A DNA stretch of 64,000 nt from Nitrosomonadales bacterium (lineage in GTDB: Bacteria; Pseudomonadota; Gammaproteobacteria; Burkholderiales; Gallionellaceae), in contig JACQFX010000009.1 in assembly GCA_016199835.1 (NCBI GenBank), positions 1 through 64,000 of the forward strand. Reading direction: 5' to 3'. Position numbers and translations under genes: made by a program. Position 1 is the stretch's first letter; the number at the start of each line of letters is the position of its first letter. Shown here one piece after another: positions 16,172-25,566 of the stretch. Below the pieces are notes generated by a model. The model ran no database searches and had not been told where the DNA came from. It saw only the letters and a list, made by a program, of their open reading frames with translations.

Positions 16172-16927
16172 TTAAAGCGAGCAAAAAGTCAGGTCGAATG
16201 CCACGTCCTGTTCATGCAGCGTGCTCTTGGCCGCGTAATTGGGTGCGACGAAACGAATGTTGAGCACGTATTTGTTGGCGCTGACTTCGGGGATGCACGG
16301 CAAAGCACTGTTCATGGTGACGCGCAGCATTTGCGCGACGCGCCCCCCCTGCATCTGCTGAAAGTTGCCCGCATGCGCCGTGAAATGGTGCACCTTGCCG
16401 CTCTCGCGCAACAGCTTGAGGATGATATTCAGCGCATCGGAGATAGGCTGCATGGGTGTCAGCCAGGCACCAATGTGTTCGCGCCGCGAGGCGGCATCCT
16501 GATGCAGCCAGTAATGGAATGAGGGTAGATCGAATTCGCAGGTTCCGCCAGGTATGGCTGCACGCTGCTTGATGCCCATCAGCCATTCATTCTCGCGCAG
16601 GTGCTGGCCGATCTTGCCGCTCATGCCGAACAGGGTGCCGCTGGCATTCTCGATCTCGCCGAGTATCGCATCCAGCGCATCTTCGACGATACCGGGATTG
16701 CCGCGCAGAAGAGCGAGCTGGCGCTTCTGGCGTTCCAGCTCCTGCAACAGGTCGGATTTCAGGTCGGCACGGGATGCGACTTCGAGTATCTCAAACAACG
16801 CCCCGAGCGCAGCCTGATGGTCGTTGGCGCTGGCTTTCTCAGTAAAATATTCCACCCTGGCATAGAGATCTTCCAGGCGTAACAGGGTGCGCATGCGCTC
16901 GTTGAGAGGAAAGTCGTAGCTAATCAC
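16172..16927 (-). CDS. zapD: Cell division protein ZapD
   Basis: 251 aa, full length for ZapD (YacF). It begins [18 protein letters not shown], the characteristic start, and has a helical N-terminal domain and a beta-rich C-terminal domain. ZapD bundles FtsZ filaments at the division ring. The start is GTG 16925-16927 with no strong ribosome site. Gene order coaE-zapD-yacG matches the standard arrangement in proteobacteria. Confidence 0.92.
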   Translation of the reverse strand: MISYDFPLNERMRTLLRLEDLYARVEYFTEKASANDHQAALGALFEILEVASRADLKSDLLQELERQKRQLALLRGNPGIVEDALDAILGEIENASGTLFGMSGKIGQHLRENEWLMGIKQRAAIPGGTCEFDLPSFHYWLHQDAASRREHIGAWLTPMQPISDALNIILKLLRESGKVHHFTAHAGNFQQMQGGRVAQMLRVTMNSALPCIPEVSANKYVLNIRFVAPNYAAKSTLHEQDVAFDLTFCSL

Positions 16928-16990
16928 GATGCCGTTAAGGGTAGGTTCGCGTTAAACAGCGGGCAATATAGGGTGAACCATTGCATATCG

Positions 16991-17602
16991 TCAATCGCTT
17001 CCTGCATAAAGGGCAAGATAACGCTGGTGCACTTCTTCTACCTGGGCGCTTAAACCCGCCATGTCACCGTCGTTGCGGATAATATCGTCGGCGCGTTTCA
17101 GACGCTCGGCGCGCGTTATCTGTTGTGCCATGATGGCGCGCACCTCCGCTTCACTCAGCTTGCTACGCGTCATGGCGCGCGCGATCTGGGTCTGTTCCGC
17201 GCAATCCACCACCAGCGTACGCCGCACCAGCTCCAGATAATTCCCGGTCTCGAATAACAGCGGCACCACCAGCAATACATAAGGCGCACTCCCTGCACTC
17301 CCGGAAAGAGCCTGGGTCTGCGCGCGTATCAACGGATGCAGGATGGATTCAAGGCGCTTTTTTGCAACAGGATCGGCAAACACCCGTTGCCGCATGCGGG
17401 CCCGATCCAGCGCTCCGGCAGCATCGATATAATCTCCGCCGAATTCCGCGCGGATCGCCGCGATGGCCTCGCCACCCGGGCGCGTAAGGCGATGAGATAT
17501 CTCGTCGCTGTCGACGATCGCCACGCCTCGTTCCGCAAACAGTGCGGCTACCGTGCTCTTGCCGCATCCTATGCCTCCGGTCAGCCCAACCCTGAATGTC
17601 AT
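16991..17602 (-). CDS. coaE: Dephospho-CoA kinase
   Basis: 203 aa. Catalyses the last step of coenzyme A synthesis, ATP-dependent phosphorylation of dephospho-CoA. P-loop GGIGCGKST at residues 9-17, then VDSDEISH and the LLFETG segment of the CoA domain. ATG 17600-17602 overlaps the pilD stop (ATGA), so the two are translated in series. The same frame is open well upstream inside pilD, but the P-loop position fixes the start. Confidence 0.95.
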   Translation of the reverse strand: MTFRVGLTGGIGCGKSTVAALFAERGVAIVDSDEISHRLTRPGGEAIAAIRAEFGGDYIDAAGALDRARMRQRVFADPVAKKRLESILHPLIRAQTQALSGSAGSAPYVLLVVPLLFETGNYLELVRRTLVVDCAEQTQIARAMTRSKLSEAEVRAIMAQQITRAERLKRADDIIRNDGDMAGLSAQVEEVHQRYLALYAGSD

Positions 17603-18471
17603 GACAGTGTAAGTTGCAAATAGCCTTGTGTCAGCGCCTGGCCCCAGAACAATGCGATCAGGCCGCCCCCCGCAAGATAGGGGCCAAACGGGATGGGAAT
17701 ATTGCGCCCATGGCGCGCCGCTATGATCAGCGTGATGCCGACGACTGCCCCCACCAGAGAGGAAAGCAGGATAACCAGCGGCAGCATCTGCCAGCCCAGC
17801 CACGCACCGATGGCGGCCAGCAGTTTGAAGTCGCCATAGCCCATGCCATCCTTGCCGGTGATGAGTTTGAATAGCCAGTACACGCTCCACAATGCGAGAT
17901 AGCCCGCCGCTGCGCCAACCACGGCACTGCGCAGATCGGTGAATGCGCCGGACAGATTGAACAACAGCCCCAGCCACAGCAACGGCAAGGTGATGGAATC
18001 CGGCAACAACTGAGTATCGAAGTCGATGAAAGTCAGCGCGATCAGCGCCCACACGAATAGCAGCGCGGCCAATGCAGCCAGGCCGAAACCGAAATGCCAT
18101 GCGGCAAAACCGCTTAACACTCCACCGATGATCTCTACGCCGGGATAGCGCGCGGAGATATGCGCGCCGCAGCCTTTGCATTTGCCGCGCAGCAACAGAT
18201 AGCTGATGACCGGAATATTTTCCAGCGCCCCTATCTTGTGGCCGCAATGCGGACAGGCAGAACGCGGAACGACCAGATTGTATGGCGCAGCTTCTGCGGA
18301 CGAAAGATCGCCCTTGAGGTCTGCGCATTGAGCTTGCCATTCACGCTCCAGCATTTTAGGCAGGCGGTGGATGACCACATTCAGAAAACTACCGACCATC
18401 AACCCTAATACAAGGCATATGCCGATAAAGGCTAGGGGAGAGGATTGCAAGAGATGAAATATGTCAGTCAT
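17599..18471 (-). CDS. pilD: Prepilin peptidase/N-methyltransferase PilD
   Basis: 290 aa. Inner-membrane aspartyl protease that removes the leader from type IV prepilins and methylates the new N-terminal Phe. The N-terminal cytoplasmic domain has two Cys pairs (CPHCGHK, CKGCGAH). The catalytic aspartates lie in FIDFDTQLLPD and in GMGYGDFK. Eight hydrophobic segments. It would process the pilin-like proteins encoded at 22302-25545. It is separated from pilC by a terminator and a decayed copy of its own 5' end. ATG 18469-18471 has no good ribosome site. Confidence 0.95.
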   Translation of the reverse strand: MTDIFHLLQSSPLAFIGICLVLGLMVGSFLNVVIHRLPKMLEREWQAQCADLKGDLSSAEAAPYNLVVPRSACPHCGHKIGALENIPVISYLLLRGKCKGCGAHISARYPGVEIIGGVLSGFAAWHFGFGLAALAALLFVWALIALTFIDFDTQLLPDSITLPLLWLGLLFNLSGAFTDLRSAVVGAAAGYLALWSVYWLFKLITGKDGMGYGDFKLLAAIGAWLGWQMLPLVILLSSLVGAVVGITLIIAARHGRNIPIPFGPYLAGGGLIALFWGQALTQGYLQLTLS

Positions 18472-18481
18472 GTTGATAGTT

Positions 18482-18607
18482 TCAGAGGAGACTAACCCGC
18501 TTGCGGGTTATGTCGGAACTAAAACTGCCCACCATCAACCCAACGATGGCACACAGGATAATAAAGAAAGGGGGGGGACTTTGCAGCAACTGGATCACGA
18601 CGAACAC
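18482..18607 (-). pseudogene. Remnant copy of the 5' end of pilD
   Basis: On the minus strand a frame of about 40 codons reads VVIQLLQSPPPFF, IILCAIVGLMVGSF, then loses similarity and stops at 18482-18484. The intact pilD starts with IFHLLQSSPLAF, IGICLVLGLMVGSF. The shared LLQS..P..F and GLMVGSF, in the same order and spacing, show a partial duplication lying directly upstream of the functional gene. It encodes only a first membrane helix and is unlikely to work. Confidence 0.7.
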
Positions 18608-18611
18608 CGCA

Positions 18612-18640
18612 TAAAAAAGCGCGGCCCGAGTGACCGCGCC
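18612..18640 (-). terminator. Rho-independent terminator downstream of pilC
   Basis: On the minus strand GCGCGG, loop, CCGCGC followed by TTTTTT. It lies 20-50 bp after the pilC stop and before the pilD remnant, so pilC and pilD are probably separate transcripts. Confidence 0.75.
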
Positions 18641-18662
18641 GGGTTGTGCGCAAGGACCGGAA

Positions 18663-19880
18663 TCAAACCACCGAACCCATCTTGAATATCGGCAGATACA
18701 TCGCCACCACCATGCCGCCGATCAGTGTGCCTAGCACCACCATGATGATCGGCTCCATCAAGCTCGACAATGCTTCCACAGCATCGTCCACATCGGCCTC
18801 GTAGAAATCGGCAACCTTGCTCAGCATGGCGTCGAGCGAGCCCGCTTCCTCGCCGATGGCCACCATTTGCAGCACCATATTGGGAAACACGCCGGTGTTT
18901 TGCATGGCTACCGTCAGCGTTCCGCCCTGGCTGACTTCGCGCTGGATCTGCTTGGTCGCGTCGAAATAGACTGCATTGCCTGCGGCGCCGGCCACTGAAT
19001 CGAATGCCTCCACCAGCGGCACGCCCGCAGCGAACATGGTGGACAGCGTGCGCGCCCAGCGCGCGACAGTGGCAATTTTCACCAGGTTGCCGAATATCGG
19101 CAGCTTGAGCATGAGCCTGTCCATCACCATCTGCATTTTCTTGTTGCGTTTCCAGAAATAGAAAAATGTGTACAGCCCGCCGCCTACGCTGCCGAATATC
19201 GCCCACCACCAGGCGACAAAGAAATCGGAAATGGCCATGATGACCAGCGTTGGCCCGGGCAGATCCGCCCCGAAGCTGGAGAACAATTCCTTAAACGCCG
19301 GGATCACGAAGATCATGATGACCGCCGTGATGATGAACGCGACCGCGATAATCGCGACCGGATAGAACAACGCGCCCTTGATCTTGCTCTTGATGGCGAG
19401 GATTTTTTCCTTGTAGGTCGCCAGACGATCCAGCAAATTATCCAGAATACCGGCAGCTTCGCCGGCGCCAATCAGGTTGCAAAACAGGTCGTCGAAATAC
19501 AACGGAAATTTGCGGAACGCCTGCTCCAGGCTGCTACCCGTCTCCACATCGGTCTTGATATCGTTCATCAGCCTGGAAACCGAAGGATTGCTGTGCCCCT
19601 TGCCCACGATATCGAACGATTGCAGCAGCGGCACACCGGACTTGAGCATGGTAGCGAGCTGGCGCGTAAACAGGGTGATGTCCTTCTCGGTGATCTTCTG
19701 GGTGCTGCCGCTGCGTTTCTTGATCTTGGTGACGTTGATACCCTGGCGCCGCAGGTGTGCAGAAACGCTGGCCTCGCCGGGAGCGCGCATTTCGCCCTTG
19801 ATGATCTTGCCGGTCTTGTCCTTGCCTTCCCACAGGTATTGAGCTTCCTTCACCTGTTTGGCCCTGCTATCCACTGCCAT
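18663..19880 (-). CDS. pilC: Type IV pilus inner-membrane platform protein PilC
   Basis: 405 aa, full length. Two tandem GspF/T2SSF domains, each beginning with a cytoplasmic four-helix part (LFTRQLATMLKSGVPLLQSF and RWARTLSTMFAAGVPLVEAF), and three membrane segments (VAIIAVAFIITAVIMIFVIP among them). It forms the platform that the PilB and PilT motors act on. Neither pilB nor pilT is in the window, although pilB commonly precedes pilC. Ribosome site AGGGG before ATG 19878-19880. Confidence 0.95.
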   Translation of the reverse strand: MAVDSRAKQVKEAQYLWEGKDKTGKIIKGEMRAPGEASVSAHLRRQGINVTKIKKRSGSTQKITEKDITLFTRQLATMLKSGVPLLQSFDIVGKGHSNPSVSRLMNDIKTDVETGSSLEQAFRKFPLYFDDLFCNLIGAGEAAGILDNLLDRLATYKEKILAIKSKIKGALFYPVAIIAVAFIITAVIMIFVIPAFKELFSSFGADLPGPTLVIMAISDFFVAWWWAIFGSVGGGLYTFFYFWKRNKKMQMVMDRLMLKLPIFGNLVKIATVARWARTLSTMFAAGVPLVEAFDSVAGAAGNAVYFDATKQIQREVSQGGTLTVAMQNTGVFPNMVLQMVAIGEEAGSLDAMLSKVADFYEADVDDAVEALSSLMEPIIMVVLGTLIGGMVVAMYLPIFKMGSVV

Positions 19881-19959
19881 GAAAACCCCTTAGTCTTGAA
19901 CTTCCTGTCCCATCATGCCGAGCTTTGCGAATGTTGTAAAGAGCGCCCTGTGGCGCAAT

Positions 19960-21243
19960 CTAAATGCCGGCCTTTTTACGCAGTGCCGGAAAAATTTTTG
20001 CAACCTTCACTACGCGATCCTGCGTCTGAATGATTTCTATCGGGTAGTCCGCAACTTTCAGGCTGGTACCCGTCTCCGGAATATTCTGCAAATGATCCAG
20101 TATCAGGCCGTTCAACGTCTTCGCCCCATCCAGCGGAAAGTGCATACCCAGCTTGCGGTTCAAGTCGCGCAACGGCGTGCCGCCTTCCACCAGCAGGCTG
20201 CCGTCATCCTGGCGCAAAAACTTGCCGGTCTGCGCAGGCGATTGCGTGGTGAAATCGCCGACGATCTCCTCCAGGATGTTTTCCAGCGTCACCAGTCCCA
20301 GCAGTTCGCCGTATTCATCCACCACCAGCCCCAGCCGTATCTGCCGTTCCTGGAAATACTGCAATTGCGAAAGCAGCGTGGTATCGGAAGGAATGAAATA
20401 GGGCTCCAGCAATAACTCGCGCAACTCGTCACAACTGAAATCCTCGCGCATCAACGTCAATGCGCGGCGCACATGCAGGATGCCCACCATGTTGTCCAGC
20501 GCTCCCTCGTACACCGGCAACAGCGTATGGTGGCAGGTCGCCAGTTGCTCGCGCAAGATGCCGGGATCGGCCGTCAGGTCAAGTGCCTCAATCTGGTTGC
20601 GCGGCACCATCACATCATTCACCGCGACACGCCCGATATCCACCAGATTGAGCAACATACCCTGATGCTTGCGCGGCAGAAATTGCTCCGACTCCAGCAC
20701 CAGCATGCGCAATTCCTCCATACTCATCTTGTGCTTGCTCTGGTCGGTCTGCACCTTGATACGCAACAGCCACAGTACATATTGCACGATGGCCGTGGCA
20801 ACGGACACCACCGGGTGGAACAACTTGATGAAAACAGCCAGCGGATAACTCGAGAACAGCGCCACGCGTTCCGGATGGCTGGCCGCGATGATCTTGGGCA
20901 TGATCTCGCTGAACACCAGAATGACGAAAGTGATCAGCAGCGAACCAACCAGCAATGCCACGCTCGGATCGTCCTCGAATAAGCGCAGCACGATGATTTC
21001 GGTAAGCGTCGCCGCTGCCACATTGAGCAACGTATTGCCAAACAGGATGGAACCCAGCAGCTTGTCCGTCTGCACCAGCAGCCTTGCGGTGAGCTTGGCG
21101 CGTTTGTTACCCAGACGCACCAGATGATTCAGCCGGTGGCGGTTCAGCGCCATCATGCTGGTTTCGGATGAGGAAAAAAAACCGGAGCAGATCAGAATGA
21201 CTACCAGGGCAAGAATCAGCGTGCCCAACGAAAACTCGTCCAA
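19960..21243 (-). CDS. CorC/HlyC (CNNM-type) membrane protein with CBS pair
   Basis: 427 aa. N-terminal CNNM/DUF21 membrane domain (ICSGFFSSSETSMMALNRHRL, with the SE-T motif), then two CBS domains (DVMVPRNQIEALD, LVTLENILEEIVGDF) and a C-terminal CorC_HlyC domain. Homologues such as YfjD/CorB/MpfA handle Mg2+ or Co2+ efflux; the family name hemolysin is historical. Start is TTG at 21241-21243. It lies upstream of pilC on the same strand, an arrangement I recall from other betaproteobacteria. The ion is not determined by sequence. Confidence 0.88.
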   Translation of the reverse strand: MDEFSLGTLILALVVILICSGFFSSSETSMMALNRHRLNHLVRLGNKRAKLTARLLVQTDKLLGSILFGNTLLNVAAATLTEIIVLRLFEDDPSVALLVGSLLITFVILVFSEIMPKIIAASHPERVALFSSYPLAVFIKLFHPVVSVATAIVQYVLWLLRIKVQTDQSKHKMSMEELRMLVLESEQFLPRKHQGMLLNLVDIGRVAVNDVMVPRNQIEALDLTADPGILREQLATCHHTLLPVYEGALDNMVGILHVRRALTLMREDFSCDELRELLLEPYFIPSDTTLLSQLQYFQERQIRLGLVVDEYGELLGLVTLENILEEIVGDFTTQSPAQTGKFLRQDDGSLLVEGGTPLRDLNRKLGMHFPLDGAKTLNGLILDHLQNIPETGTSLKVADYPIEIIQTQDRVVKVAKIFPALRKKAGI

Positions 21244-21355
21244 AGCGGAAAGCCCTGACTAATGCGATGCGCGAAGTATCATGGAGCCCGGCAGCAGTGT
21301 CAACCAAGGGCATGAAACAACAAGGGCGGCCGTGTCCGGAAGGGCGGCAGGCTAT

Positions 21356-22108
21356 CTATTCACCCGCAATGCGGATAGCCGAAATCTTGATATCTTCGAC
21401 TACCTTTCCGGAGCCGTCGATCTGGCGGAATCTGACCGGCAGCGAACGGCGGTCGAGCCCCAGCCATATTTCAAAATATGCCTCGCCCTGGATATGCACC
21501 TGATGCAAATGCAAAGCGCGCATCTTGCCCAGCGGGGTGGCTATTTCTTCTTCGCCATCGGCTTCAAGACTATCGTTCGCATGTTTCCTGCCAATGGCGG
21601 GCAGCATAATTTCCTTGTGCGTGTACCATTGTGCGAGTTGATACGCATGGCTCAAGGCATCCCGTGTCTCGTCCACGCGGGGAGATTCGTCGCCCGGAGA
21701 TAAGCGCAGTTCCTGTGCCGCTCCATCAAATGCAACCTTGATCTCCAGCAGATGATGGACTTCTTCTATATTGAATCCATCCCTCCCCGTGTGGACAGCA
21801 AAGGCAAGCCGCGCATAATCGGAAAATATTTGCTGCGTGTCAGGACTGTCTTCCTTGTTCACCGCGCTGGCTGCAAGGTCGGCAGACGCGGCAACGCCGG
21901 ATTTGATCATGGGTTTCTCCGCCTCAAGTTTGGCGGAAGGCTCTGCGGGACGAGGCAGCGCTTCAAGCCTGACGCTAAGCGGTGGTAATGGCACCTCATC
22001 ACGTGGCATGCGTAGCTGCGGCAACCACAAGATAGCGATATGCAGCAACGCAGAAAGCGCGGCGGCAAGAAGAACACGTCGGTCAGAAATGCGCAAGGGA
22101 ATAATCAC
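21356..22108 (-). CDS. DUF3108-like protein with N-terminal membrane anchor
   Basis: 250 aa starting at GTG 22106-22108. One N-terminal hydrophobic helix (LLAAALSALLHIAILWLPQL), a Pro/Ala-rich linker, then a beta-rich domain. Its C-terminal pattern (ATPLGKMRALHLHQVH, WLGLDRRSLPVRFRQID) fits DUF3108, a periplasmic family of unknown function. It is divergent from the pilin operon; the 190-bp gap holds both promoters. I cannot name a function. Confidence 0.6.
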   Translation of the reverse strand: MIIPLRISDRRVLLAAALSALLHIAILWLPQLRMPRDEVPLPPLSVRLEALPRPAEPSAKLEAEKPMIKSGVAASADLAASAVNKEDSPDTQQIFSDYARLAFAVHTGRDGFNIEEVHHLLEIKVAFDGAAQELRLSPGDESPRVDETRDALSHAYQLAQWYTHKEIMLPAIGRKHANDSLEADGEEEIATPLGKMRALHLHQVHIQGEAYFEIWLGLDRRSLPVRFRQIDGSGKVVEDIKISAIRIAGE

Positions 22109-22301
22109 GGGTGCAAGATACGCTTAATGATACCTGCGAAAAGTTCGCCGTAGCACCGCAGCGTGATCGGCCCGCCGCTGCTGACGAACAGCCCGCATCC
22201 GCCGCTACCTCCGGAAAATTAACCTTTTATCGGCTCGCACTGGCATTGCCACATGTCATGTATTAAGGTCTTCCACGCAATGAAAAATGCTGGAGCGAAA
22301 C

Positions 22302-22727
22302 GTGAAAACACAAACGGGTTTTACCTTGATCGAACTGATGATCGTAGTCACCGTCATAGCCATATTGACCGTGGTTGCCGTGCCTGCCTATAGCAATTAT
22401 GTGACCCGGGGCAGGATACCGGATGCCACGTCGAATCTTGCCAGCAAGAAAGTGTTGATGGAACAATTTTATCAGGATAGCCGCACCTATGTGGGCGGCC
22501 CGGCTTGCAATGCAGATACCACCACGAGCTCGTATTTCAATTTCTCCTGCGTGACCACTGCCACCACCTTTACCCTCACTGCGACAGGCAAGAGTGCGAT
22601 GGCAGGTTTCAGCTACACCATCAACGAGAGCAGCACCAAAACGTCGGCCATCGTCGCCCCCGCGTCATCTGGCTGGCTGGCAACCAGCGGCAGTTGCTGG
22701 ATCACCAAGCAGGGGGGCACGTGCTAA
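22302..22727 (+). CDS. pilE: Type IV pilin-like protein (PilE family)
   Basis: 141 aa from GTG 22302-22304, preferred because TGGAG lies seven bases upstream and gives the short leader MKTQTG before FTLIELMIVVTVIAIL, a class III signal with Glu at +5. An upstream ATG (22287) would lengthen the leader by five residues. The rest has the pilin pattern of a long helix and a Thr/Ser-rich globular domain closed by Cys residues near the C-terminus (SGSCWITKQGGTC). It could be a minor pilin or the major subunit. It heads an operon with fimT, pilV, pilW, pilX and pilY1. Confidence 0.88.
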   Translation: MKTQTGFTLIELMIVVTVIAILTVVAVPAYSNYVTRGRIPDATSNLASKKVLMEQFYQDSRTYVGGPACNADTTTSSYFNFSCVTTATTFTLTATGKSAMAGFSYTINESSTKTSAIVAPASSGWLATSGSCWITKQGGTC

Positions 22728-23266
22728 CTGTACGGCATGTCCAGCAGGGTTTCAGCGCGATCGAACTCATGGTCGGAATCGTGATCGTCAGCATCCTGCT
22801 CGCCCTTGCCGCCCCCAGTTTCAGCAGTTGGGTCAGCAACAACAGGATACGCGCCGCCGGAGAGTCCATGCTGAACGGGCTGCAACTGGCGCGTTCGGAA
22901 GCGGTGCGGCGCAATACCCAGATACAGTTTGTGCTGGGTACGGACACGGGCTGGAACGTGGGTTGCACGACAGTAACCGCAGACTGTCCCGCCACCATAC
23001 AAAACCGCTCAAGCGCAGAAGGTTCAACCGCCAGCGTAATCATGGCCTCAGATCAAACAACGGCTGTCTTCAACGGGCTGGGCCGCGAAGTGAATGCCAA
23101 TCCTTTGAGCAGCATCTGCTTGGGTAGCACCGCAGGGCTCACTTCGGCCTGCCTTGCGCCCACGTCCACAAGCGAACGGCGTTTAAGAGTCGAGGTAACT
23201 CCGGGCGGACAGATTCGTATGTGCAACCCGTCGTATGCGGTGGCCGCAAACCCCCAGGGATGCTAA
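22721..23266 (+). CDS. fimT: FimT/GspH-type pseudopilin
   Basis: 181 aa. GTG 22721-22723 overlaps the end of the preceding pilin gene by 7 bp, with AGGGGGG upstream. Leader MLTVRHVQQG then FSAIELMVGIVIVSILLALA, and the GspH hallmark LARSEAVRRNTQI after the helix. The globular domain contains Cys pairs. A minor pilin that with PilV, PilW, PilX and PilY1 primes pilus assembly. Confidence 0.88.
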   Translation: MLTVRHVQQGFSAIELMVGIVIVSILLALAAPSFSSWVSNNRIRAAGESMLNGLQLARSEAVRRNTQIQFVLGTDTGWNVGCTTVTADCPATIQNRSSAEGSTASVIMASDQTTAVFNGLGREVNANPLSSICLGSTAGLTSACLAPTSTSERRLRVEVTPGGQIRMCNPSYAVAANPQGC

Positions 23267-23278
23267 GGAGCCAGCTCA

Positions 23279-23743
23279 ATGAACACCATGACACATCCAT
23301 CCAGACAACAAGGCTCCATGCTGCTGGAAGCGCTCATCGCCATCCTGGTTTTCTCCATGGGCATCCTGGCCATCGTGGGTTTGCAGGCGACATCCGTCAA
23401 ATTATCAACCGATGCCAAATTCCGCTCCGAAGCCAGCTTGCTGGCAAACCAGTACATCGGCGCAATGTGGGCATCCGACCGCACACCGGCGACACTGCTG
23501 GCCAACTTTCAGGGCGGGCTGGGCACCGACAGCGCGCAATATCTGGCTTGGCGCGCCGCCGTGGAGAATGCGCAAACCGGCCTGCCGGGGACTGTTGCCA
23601 ACCCACCGACCGTAGCGGTCGTAACCATCCCTCCCGTTTCTCCGGCAATCAGTTTTTCCAGCCAGGTAACCATCACCATATTCTGGCAAGCGCCCGGCGA
23701 AACCACCGTGCACAACTTCGTGGCCGTCGCCCGTATCGCCTAG
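23279..23743 (+). CDS. pilV: Minor pilin PilV
   Basis: 154 aa. Leader ends HPSRQQG and the processed protein starts SMLLEALIAILVFSMGILAIVGLQ, the PilV form of the class III signal, with Ser instead of Phe at +1. GGAG lies nine bases before ATG 23279. The remaining domain is rich in Ala and Thr. Second minor pilin of the operon. Confidence 0.88.
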   Translation: MNTMTHPSRQQGSMLLEALIAILVFSMGILAIVGLQATSVKLSTDAKFRSEASLLANQYIGAMWASDRTPATLLANFQGGLGTDSAQYLAWRAAVENAQTGLPGTVANPPTVAVVTIPPVSPAISFSSQVTITIFWQAPGETTVHNFVAVARIA

Positions 23744-23752
23744 GAGAACGAT

Positions 23753-24910
23753 TTGTCTGCTTTTTCCCTTCCTTCGCTCCAGCGCCACCGCACCGCAGGT
23801 TTCAGCCTGGTAGAAATCATGATTGCCCTGGTCATCGGCATGCTGGCCATGATAGTTATCCTGCAGGTATTCTCGCTGTTTGAGGGAAAGAAGCGCACCA
23901 CCACCAGCGGCAATGATGCGACGAACACTGGCGCCATCGCGCTTTATGAATTGCAGCGCAATATCCAGCACAGCGGTTACGACATCAGCGCGTACAACCT
24001 GGTTGGCTGCAATGTGCGACTGCGCACCGCGCCTGCCACGGTGAATCTTCCCGCGATGGCCCCGGTGACCATCAATCATGCTTCCATTCCAGCAGGAGAT
24101 GCGCACACCGACACACTGCTGCTGGTTTACGGCAATGCCAATGGCGGCGCAGAAGGCGACGGCATCACGGCACAGGCCAACCCGCCGGACAACATCTACA
24201 CCGTCCAGTCGCCGAACGCTTTCCATGCACCTGTCGGCACCCAGCTCGCCGATTATGTAATCGCGGAAACCAAAGCCCACCCCGCTGCCTCGTGCAGCCT
24301 TCCCGCCGCAGCCTTTCTGCCCATGGTAAAAATCGTCAGTGTCGGCGTCGGCGGCATCAATAACGTTGCCATCTCCGCCACCGGGCAGGCGGGAATGGCA
24401 CCCGGATCGCCGAACAACGGCTCGCTCTACAATCTCGGATCGGCCCCGGTCATATTGGCTTACGCTATCCGCAACGGACAACTGACGGTGTGCGATTACA
24501 TGGCAAATGATTGCAGTATCGCAGCCAACAAGAACGACACCACGATATGGGTGCCCATCGCCGACAATATAGTCAGCATGCTCGCCGAATATGGTCATGA
24601 CACGCTGACGACCGTGCCGGCGGCAACGGGACAAACTTCCTACGCAGTGGATACCTATGACAAAACCACCCCCACCAGCAGTTGCGGCTGGACGAGGACA
24701 CTTGCCGTGCGCATCGCCCTCGTGGCCCGCAACGTAATGCCCGATAAGAGCGCCCCCAGCGCCAACCCCACCTGGGCGGGCGGCGCCATTGACTTGACGA
24801 GCACCAGCGTAGCGCCGAACTTTACCTGGCAAAATTACCGCTACAAAGTTTTCCAGACTACGGTGCCTATCCGCAATATCGCTATCCAGGGAGTGCTGTC
24901 AGGATGTTAG
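23753..24910 (+). CDS. pilW: Minor pilin PilW
   Basis: 385 aa. Start TTG 23753-23755 behind GGAGAA. Leader with RHRTAG then FSLVEIMIALVIGMLAMIVIL, followed by IALYELQRNIQHSGYDI, the PilW signature. Larger globular domain than the other minor pilins, as usual for PilW, with scattered Cys. Overlaps pilX by 7 bp. Confidence 0.88.
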   Translation: MSAFSLPSLQRHRTAGFSLVEIMIALVIGMLAMIVILQVFSLFEGKKRTTTSGNDATNTGAIALYELQRNIQHSGYDISAYNLVGCNVRLRTAPATVNLPAMAPVTINHASIPAGDAHTDTLLLVYGNANGGAEGDGITAQANPPDNIYTVQSPNAFHAPVGTQLADYVIAETKAHPAASCSLPAAAFLPMVKIVSVGVGGINNVAISATGQAGMAPGSPNNGSLYNLGSAPVILAYAIRNGQLTVCDYMANDCSIAANKNDTTIWVPIADNIVSMLAEYGHDTLTTVPAATGQTSYAVDTYDKTTPTSSCGWTRTLAVRIALVARNVMPDKSAPSANPTWAGGAIDLTSTSVAPNFTWQNYRYKVFQTTVPIRNIAIQGVLSGC

Positions 24911-25545
24911 CCCGACCTGATACCCACGGAAAAACCCGCCAGCAACAAGCTGGCGTGGTACTGATCATTGCGCTTATCGTACTGGTGGCCATGACGCTGG
25001 CGGGTATCGCGCTGGTGCGCTCGATGGATACGACCAACATCATTGCCGGTAACCTGGCATTCAGGCAGGCTGCCGTCATGGAGGGTGACGCGGGTACCGA
25101 AGCCGCCGTCGCCTGGCTGGAAGCCAACAATGGCAACACCTTGTGGACGAATTCGCTGGCTAACGGCTATGCCGCCAACCGGGTGGATCCGAACTCCGGT
25201 GAATCCTGGGATGCCTTCTGGCTGCGGGTACTGCAACCCAATCCGCCATCGTTGCCCATAGCCAACCTGACCTGCTCCGGCCAGGCTTGCACCCTGCCCA
25301 CGGACACCACTACCGGCAACACTGTGTCTTATGCCATTCAGCGTATGTGTGCCGACCCTGCGGGGGGCGACCCTCTCGTTCCCGGTTCCCTCTGCGCCGC
25401 CACCCCGGCAGTCTCTGCCGGCAGATGCCGCACTGCAGGCTGTATCGATTTGCTGGTCAATACCCAGGTGTACTACCGCATCACCTCACGCATAGTGGGC
25501 CCACGCAATACCGTGAGCTACACCCAGTCCGTCGTCGCTCTATAA
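24904..25545 (+). CDS. pilX: Minor pilus assembly protein PilX
   Basis: 213 aa. ATG 24904 overlaps the pilW stop. The N-terminus has RQQQAGVVLIIALIVLVAM, the PilX-type hydrophobic helix that follows a Gly and Gln-rich leader, and then a domain with several Cys (LTCSGQACTLP, RMCADP, AGRCRTAGC). PilX links the minor pilin complex to PilY1. 21 bp precede the pilY1 start. Confidence 0.85.
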   Translation: MLARPDTHGKTRQQQAGVVLIIALIVLVAMTLAGIALVRSMDTTNIIAGNLAFRQAAVMEGDAGTEAAVAWLEANNGNTLWTNSLANGYAANRVDPNSGESWDAFWLRVLQPNPPSLPIANLTCSGQACTLPTDTTTGNTVSYAIQRMCADPAGGDPLVPGSLCAATPAVSAGRCRTAGCIDLLVNTQVYYRITSRIVGPRNTVSYTQSVVAL

Positions 25546-25566
25546 GTGAAGTATCAGGAGGTTGTC

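Noticed and set aside
16991-18340. 449-codon frame covering coaE and part of pilD
   Set aside because: Only the last 203 codons are CoaE; the upstream part is an out-of-frame reading of pilD.
22200-22301. Sigma-54 promoter for the pilin operon
   Set aside because: GG and GC pairs exist (GGCTCGCACTGGCA, TGGCATTGCC) but not with the required 10-bp spacing, so PilR/RpoN control cannot be claimed from sequence.
23405-24832. 475-codon minus-strand frame opposite pilV and pilW
   Set aside because: Gly/Arg-rich translation without family features; the plus strand encodes recognisable minor pilins with leaders and overlaps.
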